64,000 nucleotides of DNA from Streptomyces sp. NBC_01750 (lineage in GTDB: Bacteria; Actinomycetota; Actinomycetes; Streptomycetales; Streptomycetaceae), in assembly GCF_035918095.1 (NCBI RefSeq), contig NZ_CP109137.1:62001-126000 (forward strand), given 5' to 3'. A program made the translations under genes and the position numbers. This document shows positions 43,122 to 51,694 of the stretch, one piece after another. Positions within the stretch are counted from its first letter, which is position 1. The number at the start of each line of letters is the position of its first letter. The notes under the pieces are model-generated. The model saw only the letters and a list, made by a program, of their open reading frames with translations, searched no databases and was not told the DNA's origin.

Positions 43122-43588
43122 GTTCCAGCGGGGGTGGGGGCGAGGGCGCGCCCGGCGGCGGCCAGGAGCCGGGCGGGGGTGGTGCGGGCGAGCAGCACCT
43201 GCAGGGCGTGGTCGAGGTGTTCGGCTTCCTGACGGGCGTGGCGGGCCAGCGCACGGTGGATGCTCTGCTCGACGAAGGCGCTGGGCGATTGGCCCGCCTG
43301 TTTGGCGGCGCGGCGGATGACGCTGTCGGTGTCCGGGCTGAAGTCGACGGCGAGCGTGACGCAGTGGTCGGCGTCCGGGTAGTGGGTGGCCACGACATCC
43401 ACCGGCAGCAGGCCGGCGAGTCGGTGGTGAACGCGGCTCAGGGCCCGGTCCGGGTTCTTGGCCTTCGCCAGGGTCATCAGGCGCGTGCGGTCGTGGTTGG
43501 CGGCGAGCGGCATGACGCGGACGGCACGCGCGAGTTCGGCTCGCGTAGCTTGCCGGGTCAGGGTGATCTCAAGGGCATGGTGTCGCAC
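43118..43588 (-). CDS. Hypothetical protein with ribbon-helix-helix-like C-terminal half
   Basis: The GTG start follows GGAGGGGGTGAGC, and the product has 156 aa. The N-terminal half (ALEITLTRQATRAELARAVRVMPLAANHDRTRLMTLAKAKNPDRALSRV) is alpha/beta. The second half (VTLAVDFSPDTDSVIRRAAKQAGQSPSAFVEQSIHRALARHAR) resembles an RHH/Arc fold as in small DNA-binding or antitoxin proteins. It lies directly before the helicase with overlapping codons. The DNA-binding role is inferred. Confidence 0.6.
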   Translation of the reverse strand: MRHHALEITLTRQATRAELARAVRVMPLAANHDRTRLMTLAKAKNPDRALSRVHHRLAGLLPVDVVATHYPDADHCVTLAVDFSPDTDSVIRRAAKQAGQSPSAFVEQSIHRALARHARQEAEHLDHALQVLLARTTPARLLAAAGRALAPTPAGT

Positions 43589-43591
43589 CGC

Positions 43592-43723
43592 TCACCCCCT
43601 CCGCGGCGAACAGGAACACCGGCGTGCGGGCGACGGCCGGCGGCGTGGGGCGGGCACGGCGAGCGCCGTCTCGGCGATGACACCGGCTCCCGCGGTTGCC
43701 ACACCCTGGAGCGCTGTTCTCAT
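43592..43723 (-). CDS. Small overlapping ORF (43 aa)
   Basis: The ATG overlaps the stop of the gene before it (ATGA) and the TGA lies just before the next ribosome site. The peptide MRTALQGVATAGAGVIAETALAV plus a basic, Cys-containing tail would fill the only gap in the operon. Coupling at both ends supports translation. No function is apparent, and it may be only a ribosome-passing ORF. Confidence 0.35.
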   Translation of the reverse strand: MRTALQGVATAGAGVIAETALAVPAPRRRPSPARRCSCSPRRG

Positions 43724-44175
43724 GCCTGCTCCTGGCGGCGGTGCTTGACGGGCAGGGGCAGGCGGGCGTGGATGTGCTGGTGGTGGAGCAGCGGGTCGAA
43801 GACCTCCCAGTCCGCCAGGGCCAGGTCCGCGGCCTGGGGCGCGGTGGCGTGGGCGGTGCAGCGTTGGGTGCGCCAGCGCAGCTGCTCCGTGTACGGCAGG
43901 CGGGTGAGGTCGTATACGGCCATGTCGGCTGCGGGCAGGGCCAGTTGCCCGCGGGCGGCGGTGGCGAGCATGAGCAACCAGACACCTGCGGGGCCCTCGG
44001 CGGCGAGGACGGGGTGGGGGCAGCGGTGGCGCCGGCGGGTCTGGGCGACGCATTGAATGAACCCGCAGGGAACGCAGGCGCCAGGGCGTCGTGGTGGTGC
44101 CGTCCCAGCGGCGGCCGGACGCGGTGGTAAGAGAGCACATGGCCGCGAAGGTGACAGGCGACGCGACGCTAACAC
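43720..44175 (-). CDS. Hypothetical Cys-containing protein, first gene of helicase operon
   Basis: The frame opens at GTG 44175 and gives 151 aa. The first 35 residues are low-complexity Pro/Arg. CVPCGFIQC followed by HRCPHP could bind zinc. Helices and AVYDLTRLPYTEQLRWRTQRCTAHATAPQAADLALADWEVFDPLLHHQHIHARL follow. A later start is possible. It is the first gene of the operon that ends in the SF1 helicase. I do not recognise the family. Confidence 0.5.
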   Translation of the reverse strand: MLASRRLSPSRPCALLPPRPAAAGTAPPRRPGACVPCGFIQCVAQTRRRHRCPHPVLAAEGPAGVWLLMLATAARGQLALPAADMAVYDLTRLPYTEQLRWRTQRCTAHATAPQAADLALADWEVFDPLLHHQHIHARLPLPVKHRRQEQA

Positions 44176-44299
44176 GGCGCCCGCGCGGTCAAGGTCCCGC
44201 GAACGGCCCAGTTCATTGAAACGGATGCGCGATCAGTCGCACGTGTGCGTGAGTTCGGTGACCAGATCGGGTGATCTGTCGACAGCGGTGCAGCCGGGG

Positions 44300-44563
44300 C
44301 TAGTCGGCGGCCTCCGCGGGAGGCGCGTGACCGTCGCAGAGGGTGGCGAAAAGGTGGTCGACCGGCACATTGAGGGCGTGGGCGAGGGCGTGCCAGGTCT
44401 TGAGGGATCCGATCGTGCGGCCCTGCTCGATCTCGATGAGGGTGCGCCTGGCCAGGCCGCTGCGGCGGGCCAGTTCGTCATAGGTCCAGCCGCGCTCGCT
44501 CCTCAGCCGCGCCAGCTCCAGACGCAACGCGGCGAGGTTCGGGTCGGGCGGGAAGATCGTCAC
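44300..44563 (-). CDS. XRE-family repressor (cassette copy 1)
   Basis: GTG 44563 gives 87 aa (MTIFPPDPNLAAL...). Nearly the whole protein is an XRE HTH (LRLELARLRSERGWTYDELARRSGLARRTLIEIEQGRTIGSLKTWHALAHALNVPVDHLF). A short Cys/His-containing tail (CDGHAPPAEAAD) ends it. It is divergent from the Cys-rich gene at 44747 across three 17-bp repeats, so it most likely represses both. A close paralogue at 51694 is broken by a 5-bp insertion. Confidence 0.82.
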   Translation of the reverse strand: MTIFPPDPNLAALRLELARLRSERGWTYDELARRSGLARRTLIEIEQGRTIGSLKTWHALAHALNVPVDHLFATLCDGHAPPAEAAD

Positions 44564-44577
44564 CCCACCATCCGACG

Positions 44578-44659
44578 GTGCAGACCCCTGCCCTGTCAGT
44601 GCAGACCTCTGCCCTATTTCCGCAGGTGACCACCCCAGCGGCAGGGCAGAGGTCTGCAC
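44578..44659. promoter_or_regulatory. Operator with three 17-bp repeats (cassette copy 1)
   Basis: GTGCAGACCCCTGCCCT at 44578-44594 and GTGCAGACCTCTGCCCT at 44599-44615 are direct repeats, and AGGGCAGAGGTCTGCAC at 44643-44659 is the inverse. Each unit is itself a near-palindrome (AGGGCAGA-G-GTCTGCAC-like). They lie between the divergent XRE and Cys-rich genes and are conserved in the second cassette, so they are the probable XRE operator. Confidence 0.75.
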
Positions 44660-44746
44660 TACGGTGCGGCCAAGACCCTCGCTCCCCATCGAGGAGAGCG
44701 GAAAGCGGAGCGGCCCTGCGCCGACGTCAGGAGGAACGCGCGCCCC

Positions 44747-45805
44747 ATGAGGCTGTGCACCATGCACCCACCGGTGCCCCGCACCTGGACCGTGGAACTG
44801 CGCCCCCACCGCGGCGGACCAGTGCTCTACTGCCCCCGCTGCTCCCCCGGCGGCCAGGCCTTGCAGGCAACCTCGGCACGGCCCGCAGCCCTGGCGCATC
44901 TGGCCCGGCACGCCCGCAGCGACACCCTCCCCGCCCACCTGCGCATCTGCCAGTGCCACGAACGCGGTTGCCGCTGGCACCCCCGCCACCGCGGCTGCGC
45001 CGGGCCGATCCGGCTCGTCCTCACCCGCGAACACGGCGGCCGTACCTGGCGCCTGGCCGACATCTGCGCCTCCTGCGCCGCCGCCACCCCCCACGCAGCC
45101 GTCGTCCCCGACACCGCCCTCACTGCCCCGTCGACGCAGCGTCTGCCCGAGGGCGGTCCCGGCTCCGGCCGCATGAAGCGCGCCAGGCGACGACGTGGTC
45201 CATCCGAGCAGGTCCGCGTCCAGGACGTGCTCAGCTACCTCGCCTCCGCGCTTCCGGTCGGCATCTGCCCCGAAGCCCGGCTGTTGGCCGTTCAGTGCGC
45301 CCTGCGTGCCGACAACCACGGCCAGGTACGGCTACCCTCCGGACTCCTGCGCAGCATGCGCCTGAACCACAACCCCACGCCCTGGCACGAACTGGAACGC
45401 CACCGCTGGCTCCACCTTGCGCCGCAGCAGAGCACCATCTGCCCACACGACCAAACCCTCACCGCCCAGCTGGTCGACACTCTGAACCGGGCACCCGGCA
45501 GGCCCGACCGCCACCGAGCCGCCGACTGGGCACTACGCGCCACATCAAGCCCACCCCTGAGGGGTCTGCCAGCCAACGCGCGACTGACCGCACTGGCACT
45601 GGCAGCACACCAATCCCCCGGCCATGCACGAACCAGCATGGAAACCGATCGCCTGCTCCGCGCAAGCGGCCTCGATTCCTCCGGCCTCGGCACACTGCTC
45701 AATCAGCTCGCCACGGCCGGGACGATCAAAGCGTGGGCCTGCGATCCCCACACCGAAGAACTCCACTGGACCCCCTCGCGCCCCGCAGTACGCCCTGTTA
45801 AGTGA
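44747..45805 (+). CDS. Cys-rich putative DNA-binding protein (cassette copy 1)
   Basis: ATG 44747 gives 352 aa. The N-terminal 125 residues have zinc-site-like cysteines: LYCPRCSP, ICQCHERGCRWHPRHRGCAGP and ICASCAA. A basic linker (GRMKRARRRRGPSEQVRVQDVLSYLASALP) leads to a helical, winged-helix-like C-terminal part (RLTALALAAHQSPGHARTSMETDRLLRASGLDSSGLGTLLNQLATAGTIKAW). The AGGAGG site is about 13 bases before ATG, rather far. It is divergent from the XRE gene, and a paralogue is encoded at 52148. Function is unknown; it may be a plasmid/ICE regulator. Confidence 0.65.
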   Translation: MRLCTMHPPVPRTWTVELRPHRGGPVLYCPRCSPGGQALQATSARPAALAHLARHARSDTLPAHLRICQCHERGCRWHPRHRGCAGPIRLVLTREHGGRTWRLADICASCAAATPHAAVVPDTALTAPSTQRLPEGGPGSGRMKRARRRRGPSEQVRVQDVLSYLASALPVGICPEARLLAVQCALRADNHGQVRLPSGLLRSMRLNHNPTPWHELERHRWLHLAPQQSTICPHDQTLTAQLVDTLNRAPGRPDRHRAADWALRATSSPPLRGLPANARLTALALAAHQSPGHARTSMETDRLLRASGLDSSGLGTLLNQLATAGTIKAWACDPHTEELHWTPSRPAVRPVK

Positions 45806-45892
45806 GGCCTCACCCCCATACTGTTGCCGTGCGCTATCCCGGATGCCCGGGATACGGCTCCGACCCGGGTGGGCCTCGTGGCGTCGGCGGCG

Positions 45893-46868
45893 TCAGTTGT
45901 CGCGCTGGGTGGTACGGGGGGCCTTGTGGTTGACCGCGTCCTGGAGCGGCACGCCGACGTAGAGGGAGTCGGTGATGAAGCCGTGCCGAAGGACGTGCGG
46001 CTTGATGGAGGCGGCCTGCGGCAGGCCGGCCTTGGCCGCGAGGCGGCGCAGCAGCTTCCACACCTCCGGCTCGCGCAGCCGCGCCCCGGCCCTTGTCGCG
46101 AACAGAGGACCGGTGGTGCGGCCGTCGAGGAGCCCTGCAGGGCGTCCAGGGCGAGCGGCACGACGGGCTTGGGCCGGATCTTGCCGCCCTTGACCCGCAG
46201 AGGCAGGTCGTGGTGGCCGCGGTCGTAGCCAAGCTGGTCGGCATCGCGGGCCAGGACTTCATCTACCCGCGGCCACATCAGGTAGAGCAGTTTCACCAAT
46301 GCCTCGGTGCGCGCCGACCACGCAGTCGCGGTCACGATGAGCTTGGCCATCTCGTCCTCGGTCAGGCCCTCGGTAGGGGATTCGTCTGGGTCGACGAGAG
46401 GGCGGAGTACCGCCTCGAACGGGTCGGTCTCGGCGGCGCGGGCGCGGACCGCGTAGCCGTAGAAGCTGGGGCAGGCAGGCAGCAGGTTCGCCCGGGACGC
46501 ATCCGAGCGCGGCTTGCCGGTCAGTGCCATCTCGCCGTACCGGCCGCCCTTGACCCGGCGCAGCGTCGGCTCGGTCTCCAGGTGCCGGGCAAAGGCATCG
46601 GCGAGCGGGAAGCCCGCCGTCAGGACGTGCCCGCCGCGTCCGCGCACATACGCCTCCCACATCCGGAAGCCGCGGGCATAGGTGCGGTGGGTGTTGACGG
46701 AGGGCCAACAGGGGATCCAGCCACCGGCGACGTCCGGCAGCGCTCGTGCTCGCCGTACCGTTCCAGCAACTCACCACGCAGTACACGGGCCTCGGTCGGC
46801 CAGTCGTCACGTTGATCAACCCGAACGGTGCCGACCGCACCATCGAGGCGGCTCTGCAGCTCGGTCAT
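45893..46868 (-). pseudogene. Inactivated tyrosine recombinase/integrase
   Basis: The N-terminus reads MTELQSRLDGAVGTVRVDQRDDWPTEARVLRGELLERYGEHER from 46868. A frameshift follows, then the core-binding part and catalytic domain (MWEAYVRGRGGHVLTAGFPLADAF...LLYLMWPRVDEVLARDADQL with the catalytic Arg, LRVKGGKIRPKPV with the Lys hairpin). A second frameshift near LDALQG moves to GRTTGPLFATRAGARLREPEVWKLL...IKPHVLRHGFITDS (HxLRH). A TGA at 45893 comes right where the catalytic Tyr should be (TTQRDN then stop). It cannot recombine. It is probably the relic of the integrase that brought the neighbouring cassette. Confidence 0.78.
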
Positions 46869-46877
46869 CTGTATCCC

Positions 46878-47444
46878 CTAGATGCCGGACGCGCGGGGAG
46901 GCCGCGGAATGTCGCACGAGTAACTGCGGATCCACATGGCGCCGCCCCCGTCTTCACAGTGGAGGTTGAATGTGACCGTGGTGCCCCGCACTCGTGCGGC
47001 TGGTTCGAGCACGACCCGAACTTCCTTCGTGGCCCCCGGAGCCATGGGCCCGAGATTTTCTCCAGGCCCGCTTGCGCTGAGGACTTCGGGCGGAACGTAG
47101 AGGCCGATGATGCCATCGCCGCTCACGCTGACCCTCGCGGACGTCAGGCCTGGTCCGTCGTTCTGCTTCAGCTTGATTGTGGCGACCGGCTGCCGGAGGG
47201 CGGCGTGCCTTCTGATCCTCTCGTAAGAGGGGGAGAAGCTCGGCCCGCGGGCCTCCCGCCGGGCCTCTTCCTCGCCTTCGATCTGCCTCCGCATCAGGGC
47301 AACCTGTTCCTGGGCCGCCTGAGCCTGAGTCTCAGCGGAGCGAGCGGCGCCCTTGGCGATCCGGGCCTGCCAGACCGAGATTACTGCGGCGACACCACTC
47401 ACCGCTGCCGCCCCTATGGCCGCGATGAGTTCCCGGTCCACCAC
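46878..47444 (-). CDS. Membrane-anchored coiled-coil protein, unknown function
   Basis: GTG 47444 with AGGAGGAAGG gives 188 aa. Residues 6-24 (LIAAIGAAAVSGVAAVISVW) form a membrane helix. A coiled coil follows at about 27-65 (RIAKGAARSAETQAQAAQEQVALMRRQIEGEEEARREA), then a beta-rich C-terminal domain (ATIKLKQNDGPGLTSARVSVSGDG...VTFNLHCEDGGGAMWIRSYSCDI). Similar small proteins are common in Streptomyces as single genes. It ends 10 bases before the dead integrase on the same strand. Confidence 0.65.
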   Translation of the reverse strand: MVDRELIAAIGAAAVSGVAAVISVWQARIAKGAARSAETQAQAAQEQVALMRRQIEGEEEARREARGPSFSPSYERIRRHAALRQPVATIKLKQNDGPGLTSARVSVSGDGIIGLYVPPEVLSASGPGENLGPMAPGATKEVRVVLEPAARVRGTTVTFNLHCEDGGGAMWIRSYSCDIPRPPRASGI

Positions 47445-47884
47445 CCTTCCTCCTCAGTGCCGGTCCGCCCCTGCGGATCGTGCGCGGCAGCCTATCGGAG
47501 GAAGGGAAGGGTAAGGGTCATTATCGTTCCCTCAGTTGGGCCCTCAGCCGGTGCGCTCACGTTCGATGACCAGCACCCCGCGCCAGCCCTTCTTGGTCCA
47601 AGTCGGCCTCGCCGAGGCCGTCGTCGCTGGGGATCAGCCTCGAGACCGCCACCGCCTGGAGAGCAACACCACTCGACGCAGACGAGGAGCCCCGGACGGT
47701 GGTGGTCCTGCGAATCCACCCTGGCTAGCCTGCCCGATCAGCGACACTAACGCCGAGGCACCGGTCGCCGACTCGTCCGGATGAGCCTCGCAACTCGTGC
47801 CCCCATCACCCAATCGGTCCCCAGGCACCTCTGGAAGGTCCCGGGAGGCTTGCGCCAAGCCCTACATATGTAGAGACTGACAGA
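47445..47884. other. Intergenic region with a possible gene relic
   Basis: About 440 bases. On the reverse strand the bases ending near 47541 read KKGWRGVLVIERERTG then stop, which looks like the tail of a lost gene. Nothing upstream continues it. The PadR operator (47862-47873) lies at the right end. Confidence 0.35.
47862..47873. promoter_or_regulatory. PadR operator 1 (CTACATATGTAG)
   Basis: A perfect 12-bp palindrome lies 12 bases before the PadR start. ATG-proximal palindromes with an AT core are normal for PadR autoregulation. The same palindrome occurs before the next transcription unit at 48808. Confidence 0.75.
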
Positions 47885-48211
47885 ATGGACGCGAAGATGA
47901 CACCCCAGCGAGAGAGCGTCCTGCGGGCGTTTCTGGAGAAGCCGACTGAGCCGCGGTACGGGTACGAGCTGATGAAGGCGACGAAGTTGGCCAGCGGCAC
48001 TCTGTACCCACTGCTCACCCGGCTGGAGAGCGAGCACATGGTCACCGCCGAGTGGGAGACTCCCAATGAGGAGAGACAACGACCCCGGCGCTACTACAAA
48101 CTCACCGGCGAAGGCGTGCGTACGGCCCGGCTTGAGCTTGCCCAGCACACTCTCGACAACTCACCTGGGTCTGTCGGTATCGCCCGGCCCGCTCCAGGGC
48201 GCAGTACATGA
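47885..48211 (+). CDS. PadR-family transcriptional regulator
   Basis: The 108-aa protein has the PadR winged helix: TPQRESVLRAFLEKPTEPRYGYELMKATKLASGTLYPLLTRLESEHMVTAEWE, then PRRYYKLTGEGVRTARLELAQ. It lacks most of the C-terminal dimerisation helix. It is coupled by ATGA to the membrane-protein gene behind it. The CTACATATGTAG palindrome before it and an extended copy at 48806 suggest that it represses itself and the next unit. Confidence 0.88.
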   Translation: MDAKMTPQRESVLRAFLEKPTEPRYGYELMKATKLASGTLYPLLTRLESEHMVTAEWETPNEERQRPRRYYKLTGEGVRTARLELAQHTLDNSPGSVGIARPAPGRST

Positions 48212-48762
48212 AGGACAATAACGAGCCGACACTGGCGTTGGGCTGCGCCACGTTTCTGATCCGTACGGCATGTCGGGCACTGCCCGAAGCCGAACGGGCT
48301 GACCGTGAGATGGAATGGACGAGCGAAGCCGAGGCGATCGCCTTAGACGAGGAGAAGCTCTCGCGGTTGCTGCGCGCGATCACCACTCTGCGATTCGCAC
48401 TCAGCCTGGCTCTGCACTCTCGAGCTACCCGTCGAACTCGCCCTTCGTCCCGTCCTACCTTCCGCAATGCCGTGAGCACTGCGGGCCGAACCATCGAGAC
48501 CACCGTCATGACGGCATTAGTAGCCCTCGTAGCTATCGGCGAATCCCTCGCTCTCTGCAGCGGCATCCTCCTCGGAGGCGCTGGTTTCGCCAGCCTCCTC
48601 GTGTTTGGCGCCGAAATGAACGGTCTGCAACTCCTTGCTCTGGGCCTGTTCTTCAGTGGTCTGACCGCTGCGGGTGCTCTAGAGGCAGTCGGAGAAGTCA
48701 GGATGATCTTCGCGGACTGGAGGCACCAAGCCCGTGCCCGATCGGGCACGGGAGCGTTGTAG
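48208..48762 (+). CDS. Membrane protein, PadR operon partner
   Basis: The 184-aa protein has a hydrophilic N-terminal half with the acidic helix ALPEAERADREMEWTSEAEAIALDEEKLSRLLRAITTLRFALSLAL. Two membrane helices follow at about 100-125 (VMTALVALVAIGESLALCSGILLGGAGF) and 130-158 (LQLLALGLFFSGLTAAGALEAV). PadR regulators are often paired with such membrane proteins, and the two may work together as sensor and repressor. A 22-bp palindrome overlaps its last codons. Confidence 0.7.
   Translation: MKDNNEPTLALGCATFLIRTACRALPEAERADREMEWTSEAEAIALDEEKLSRLLRAITTLRFALSLALHSRATRRTRPSSRPTFRNAVSTAGRTIETTVMTALVALVAIGESLALCSGILLGGAGFASLLVFGAEMNGLQLLALGLFFSGLTAAGALEAVGEVRMIFADWRHQARARSGTGAL
48731..48752. 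terminator. Perfect 10-bp-stem hairpin at the 3' end of the PadR operon
   Basis: CCCGTGCCCG-AT-CGGGCACGGG is a perfect inverted repeat with essentially no loop, inside the last codons of the membrane-protein gene. There is no T tract. In GC-rich actinomycetes such stems can still terminate or stabilise transcripts. Confidence 0.45.
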
Positions 48763-48805
48763 GGGACTCTGCGCTCCTGTGTTGGCAGGATCCTCTTCTC
48801 CTTGG

Positions 48806-48821
48806 TTCTACATATGTAGAA
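48806..48821. promoter_or_regulatory. PadR operator 2 (16-bp palindrome)
   Basis: TTCTACATATGTAGAA is a perfect 16-bp palindrome containing the same 12-bp core as the site before padR. It lies about 50 bases before the start of the membrane protein at 48870, so that gene is very likely under the same regulator. Confidence 0.75.
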
Positions 48822-48869
48822 CTGAGAGTTCACCTCATATCCTCCTATGGAGGGACCAGGAGGAAGGCC

Positions 48870-49394
48870 ATGGACCTGAACGAGGTCCGGAAGCAGACTC
48901 GAGCTCACGTAGGGGATGTGCTTGGCACCCTCGCATTCGCCTGCGGGTACATCATCGCCGGGGCAAGCGGCGTGTTCGGAGCGTATTGGTTGCTCCGGCT
49001 GAACGGCGCGGTCGCCGTCGGCGGACTCGGGGCCGCTGGCGTGTTCGCCCCCGTTTCGCGGGCAGTGCAAAAGCACATTCGGCAACGCAAGAGTGACCGC
49101 ATGACCAACTGGTCCTCGCAAACCCCTCCCCTAGCCCCAGGCGACATGCAGCGCGAGATCCACTCACTCCTTGGAGACTGGCTCCGCAGTAACGCCATAC
49201 TGCTGTCGGTCATCACTTCGTTTGCTGGTACAGCATTCGGACTCTTCTACCTGGCCAGGCTGAACGGTCCAGTGGGCGGTGCGAGCCTGGTGGGAGCAGG
49301 AATGATGCTGAAGCTGACTTGGTGGCTACACAAGCAGCTGACGAAGCGTAGGGCAGCGCGCGAGGCCCGGCTGTATGGCCAACATCCGCATTGA
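48870..49394 (+). CDS. Membrane protein with duplicated TM unit, PadR regulon
   Basis: ATG 48870 after AGGAGG gives 174 aa. Residues about 15-60 (DVLGTLAFACGYIIAGASGVFGAYWLLRLNGAVAVGGLGAAGVFAPV) and 110-155 (LRSNAILLSVITSFAGTAFGLFYLARLNGPVGGASLVGAGMMLKL) look like two copies of one hairpin unit. Each contains F-G-x-x-x-L-x-R-L-N-G. The N-terminus and the tail (HKQLTKRRAAREARLYG) are charged. It has its own PadR box and is probably induced with the operon upstream. Function unknown. Confidence 0.72.
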   Translation: MDLNEVRKQTRAHVGDVLGTLAFACGYIIAGASGVFGAYWLLRLNGAVAVGGLGAAGVFAPVSRAVQKHIRQRKSDRMTNWSSQTPPLAPGDMQREIHSLLGDWLRSNAILLSVITSFAGTAFGLFYLARLNGPVGGASLVGAGMMLKLTWWLHKQLTKRRAAREARLYGQHPH

Positions 49395-49745
49395 CCGCGG
49401 CGACGGCGGGCAGCGCGAGTGGGTTGTAACGGTGCCCAACTGGAAGGGGCATTATGCGTACGGCACTCGTACCGTCTGGCCGGTCTTCTGGACCGCGGCG
49501 GGCCCGATCGCCAGCGGCCGGGTGGAGCTGCAGGAGCTTGCCGCCTCGCAGCCGGGCTGCAGGGGGCACCGTCGAGTTGGGCTCCGGGAATTCCGCGTCT
49601 TCTTGCGCATTCCTTGTGGGGGCAATGGCGATGTTCACCGGTTCCCGCGCACCCGGGAGCAGCGCAGCCACCAGTGCCCGTCGTTCGCGGACTGCCCAGC
49701 GCGTAGTGCCACTCGTCGCCGTGGTCCGGCCGGTCTGGAGCCCCC
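49395..49745. other. Intergenic region, no confident gene
   Basis: About 350 bases lie between a forward gene and the convergent LRR gene. Several frames are open on both strands because of the GC bias, none with a start site and a sensible protein together. Confidence 0.4.
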
Positions 49746-50752
49746 TCACTCGCGGGGGCGAGGATTGCGTATGACGGCGCCGACCGGGAAATGTTCAGCA
49801 CCAAGGACTCTGGGCGCTCCATGGACATAGATGGTGAGATCCACCATATCGCGAAGCGGGGTGAGGTCCACAGTGGTGTCCCGCTCGTGCGCCCAGACGG
49901 TCACGCGTCGGAGACTCGGGAGTTTGCTGCGCACGAGTGCGAGATCGTCCTCGTCATGCCAGGACCCTAGCCAGAGCTCAGTGACCTGTGGAACGGTCGG
50001 CAGTTCCTTCAGCATGGAAAGACTGGCATCGTCCGCCAGGATGAGGTCTTCGAGCTTAAGCAGTTTGGCTGCTTGGGGAAAGCCAGCGATGTGGCCTCCC
50101 AGGGATAGCCAGGTCAGATTGGGCCAGCGGGTGATGCCGTCGAGGGTGAGGCTTTCACATGCGGCTCCTCCGAGGGTCAGCCTGGTGAGATCTGTGCCGA
50201 CTGGCAGTGCACCGACGTCCTGATGAGGCACGGCCATGTTGAGACTCAGGAAACCTAGCCTCGGCAGGGCTTTGAGACCTTCAATGTCGATTCCCTTGCA
50301 GTCATCAAGTTCGAGGGTGACGAGTGATGGCACAGCGGCAAGGGGGGTCAGGTCCGTTACGTGAGGGCAGTTGAAAAGGCCGAGCCGTAGCAGCTGTGCA
50401 TACGGGTGCAGGAAATCCAGCCCGGACAGTTCGGCATTGGAGTCGATGTTCAGCACTTGCAGATCCCGCGAAGCTAGTGGGGCGGCCATCTCCTCTGCCG
50501 TGAACGACCCCCGGAAAGCAACCTTGACAGTCTGCAGGCTGGACAGTTCTGTCAGCTGTTCTTGCGAGCGGACGGTCACCCCGACGTCGCAGGGGATGTG
50601 CGCGAGGACTTCGCGGGCGTATTCGTGGCTGTCGAAGCCGTCCCAGGCATTCGACAGTGCCCATGCCACGTGGACGTTGGTGCGGAACCTCTTTATCACC
50701 GTCAAAGCGGCATCACCGCCGATGAGTTCGGCAGTTCGGATGACGGCTTCTA
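49746..50752 (-). pseudogene. LRR protein, 5'-truncated at the IS element
   Basis: The reading frame is open right up to the IS edge at 50752 (ALEAVIRTAELIGGDAALTVIKRFRTN), so the annotated-looking ATG at 50705 is internal. About 330 residues remain: leucine-rich repeats of the NACHT/STAND-associated type (LQTVKVAF, LQVLNID, LLRLGLFNCPHVTDLTPLAAVPSLVTLELDDC, LPRLGFLSLNM, LTRLTLGGAACESLTL, LTWLSLGGHI). The missing N-terminus would be expected to hold the NTPase, but none of it is found on the other side of the IS, where the XRE cassette begins. The protein is probably dead. Confidence 0.7.
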
Positions 50753-51694
50753 GGGCCTGTTGCGAAAGTGCTGGTCAAAGCCATTCGTTGATGGCTGCGA
50801 CCAGCACGGTGGCTTCGTAGCGGACGGCGAGTTTGTCGTACCTCGTTGCCACTGCGCGATGTCTCTTGAGGCGGTTGATGCCGCACTCGACCGCGTGGCG
50901 TTGTTTGTAGTCTTCCCTGTCGAACTTCGGTGGTCTGCCTCCGCGGGAGCCGAGGTTCTTGCGGTTGCGGATCTGGTCCGCCTTCTCCGGGATGGTGCAG
51001 GCGATCCGGCGTCCGTGCAGGTAGGCGCGGTTGGCGCGGGATCCGTAGGCCTTGTCGCCCCGGACCTTGTCAGGTCTGGTTCGCGGCCGTCCGGGGCCTG
51101 GACGGCGTACTCGGATCTTCTCCAGGACCGGGCGGAAGTAGGGACTGTCGTGCCGGTGGCCGGCGGTGATGAGCAGTGACAGTGGTTTCTGTCCCTGCTC
51201 GGTGGCGAGGTGGATTTTCGTAGTCAGACCGCCGCGGGAACGTCCGAGGGCGTGGTCGTCGGGCTCGGTGACGAAGCCGCCGGGCGGTTCCTTTTGAAGG
51301 TCCCCTTTTTACGTGCCCCGGCGGCGTGCTGATGAGCACGGCAGACCGTGGAGTCCACGCTGACGTCCCACGTGATCAGGCCCTTCGCATCGGCATCGGC
51401 CTGCAGTTGCTCCAGAATCCGGTGCCAGGTGCCGTTACGCTGCCACCGGCGGAACAGGTCGTAGACCCGGTCCCACGGCCCGTACCGCTCGGGCACATCC
51501 CGCCACGGCGTTCCCGCCCGCGTCCGCCACCGTATGCCGTCTATAAGCTGCCGCCTGGTCCAAACCGGCGGCCTCCCGGCCTTCTTGCCCATCGGCAGCA
51601 GCGGCTCCAGCCGCGACCACTGTGCATCTGTCAGATCTCCACGCGCCACAACGCATGATCATCACCGATCAAGATCCACTTTCGCAACAGACCC
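50753..51694 (-). mobile_element. IS5-type insertion sequence, 942 bp, TA duplication
   Basis: The ends are imperfect inverted repeats: GGGCCTGTTGCGAAAGTG at 50753 and the complement of GGGTCTGTTGCGAAAGTG at 51694, one mismatch in 18. Both are flanked by TA (50751-50752 and 51695-51696), the usual target duplication for the IS427 group of IS5. The two transposase frames are intact. It sits exactly between the truncated LRR gene and cassette copy 2 and supplies one base of the XRE pseudogene's TAG stop. Confidence 0.88.
50775..51649 (-). CDS. IS5-family transposase, two frames joined by ribosomal frameshift
   Basis: The first frame (51224-51649, [19 protein letters not shown]...) holds the HTH and the first catalytic Asp ([18 protein letters not shown]). 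The second continues in another frame from the A-rich stretch near 51290-51312 with [37 protein letters not shown] (second Asp) and [23 protein letters not shown] (Glu), ending at 50775. Slippery AAAAAGG/CAAAAGG sequences suit programmed frameshifting, as known for this IS group. All DDE residues seem present, so it may be active. Confidence 0.85.

Noticed and set aside
46746..47750. Forward 334-aa frame across the integrase start and the membrane-anchored gene
   Set aside because: It is opposite two better-supported genes, with no domain and no ribosome site.
49375..49830. Forward frame of 151 aa beginning MANIRIDRGDGG
   Set aside because: It overlaps two genes, its Arg/Pro-rich second half looks like shadow coding, and it has no ribosome site.
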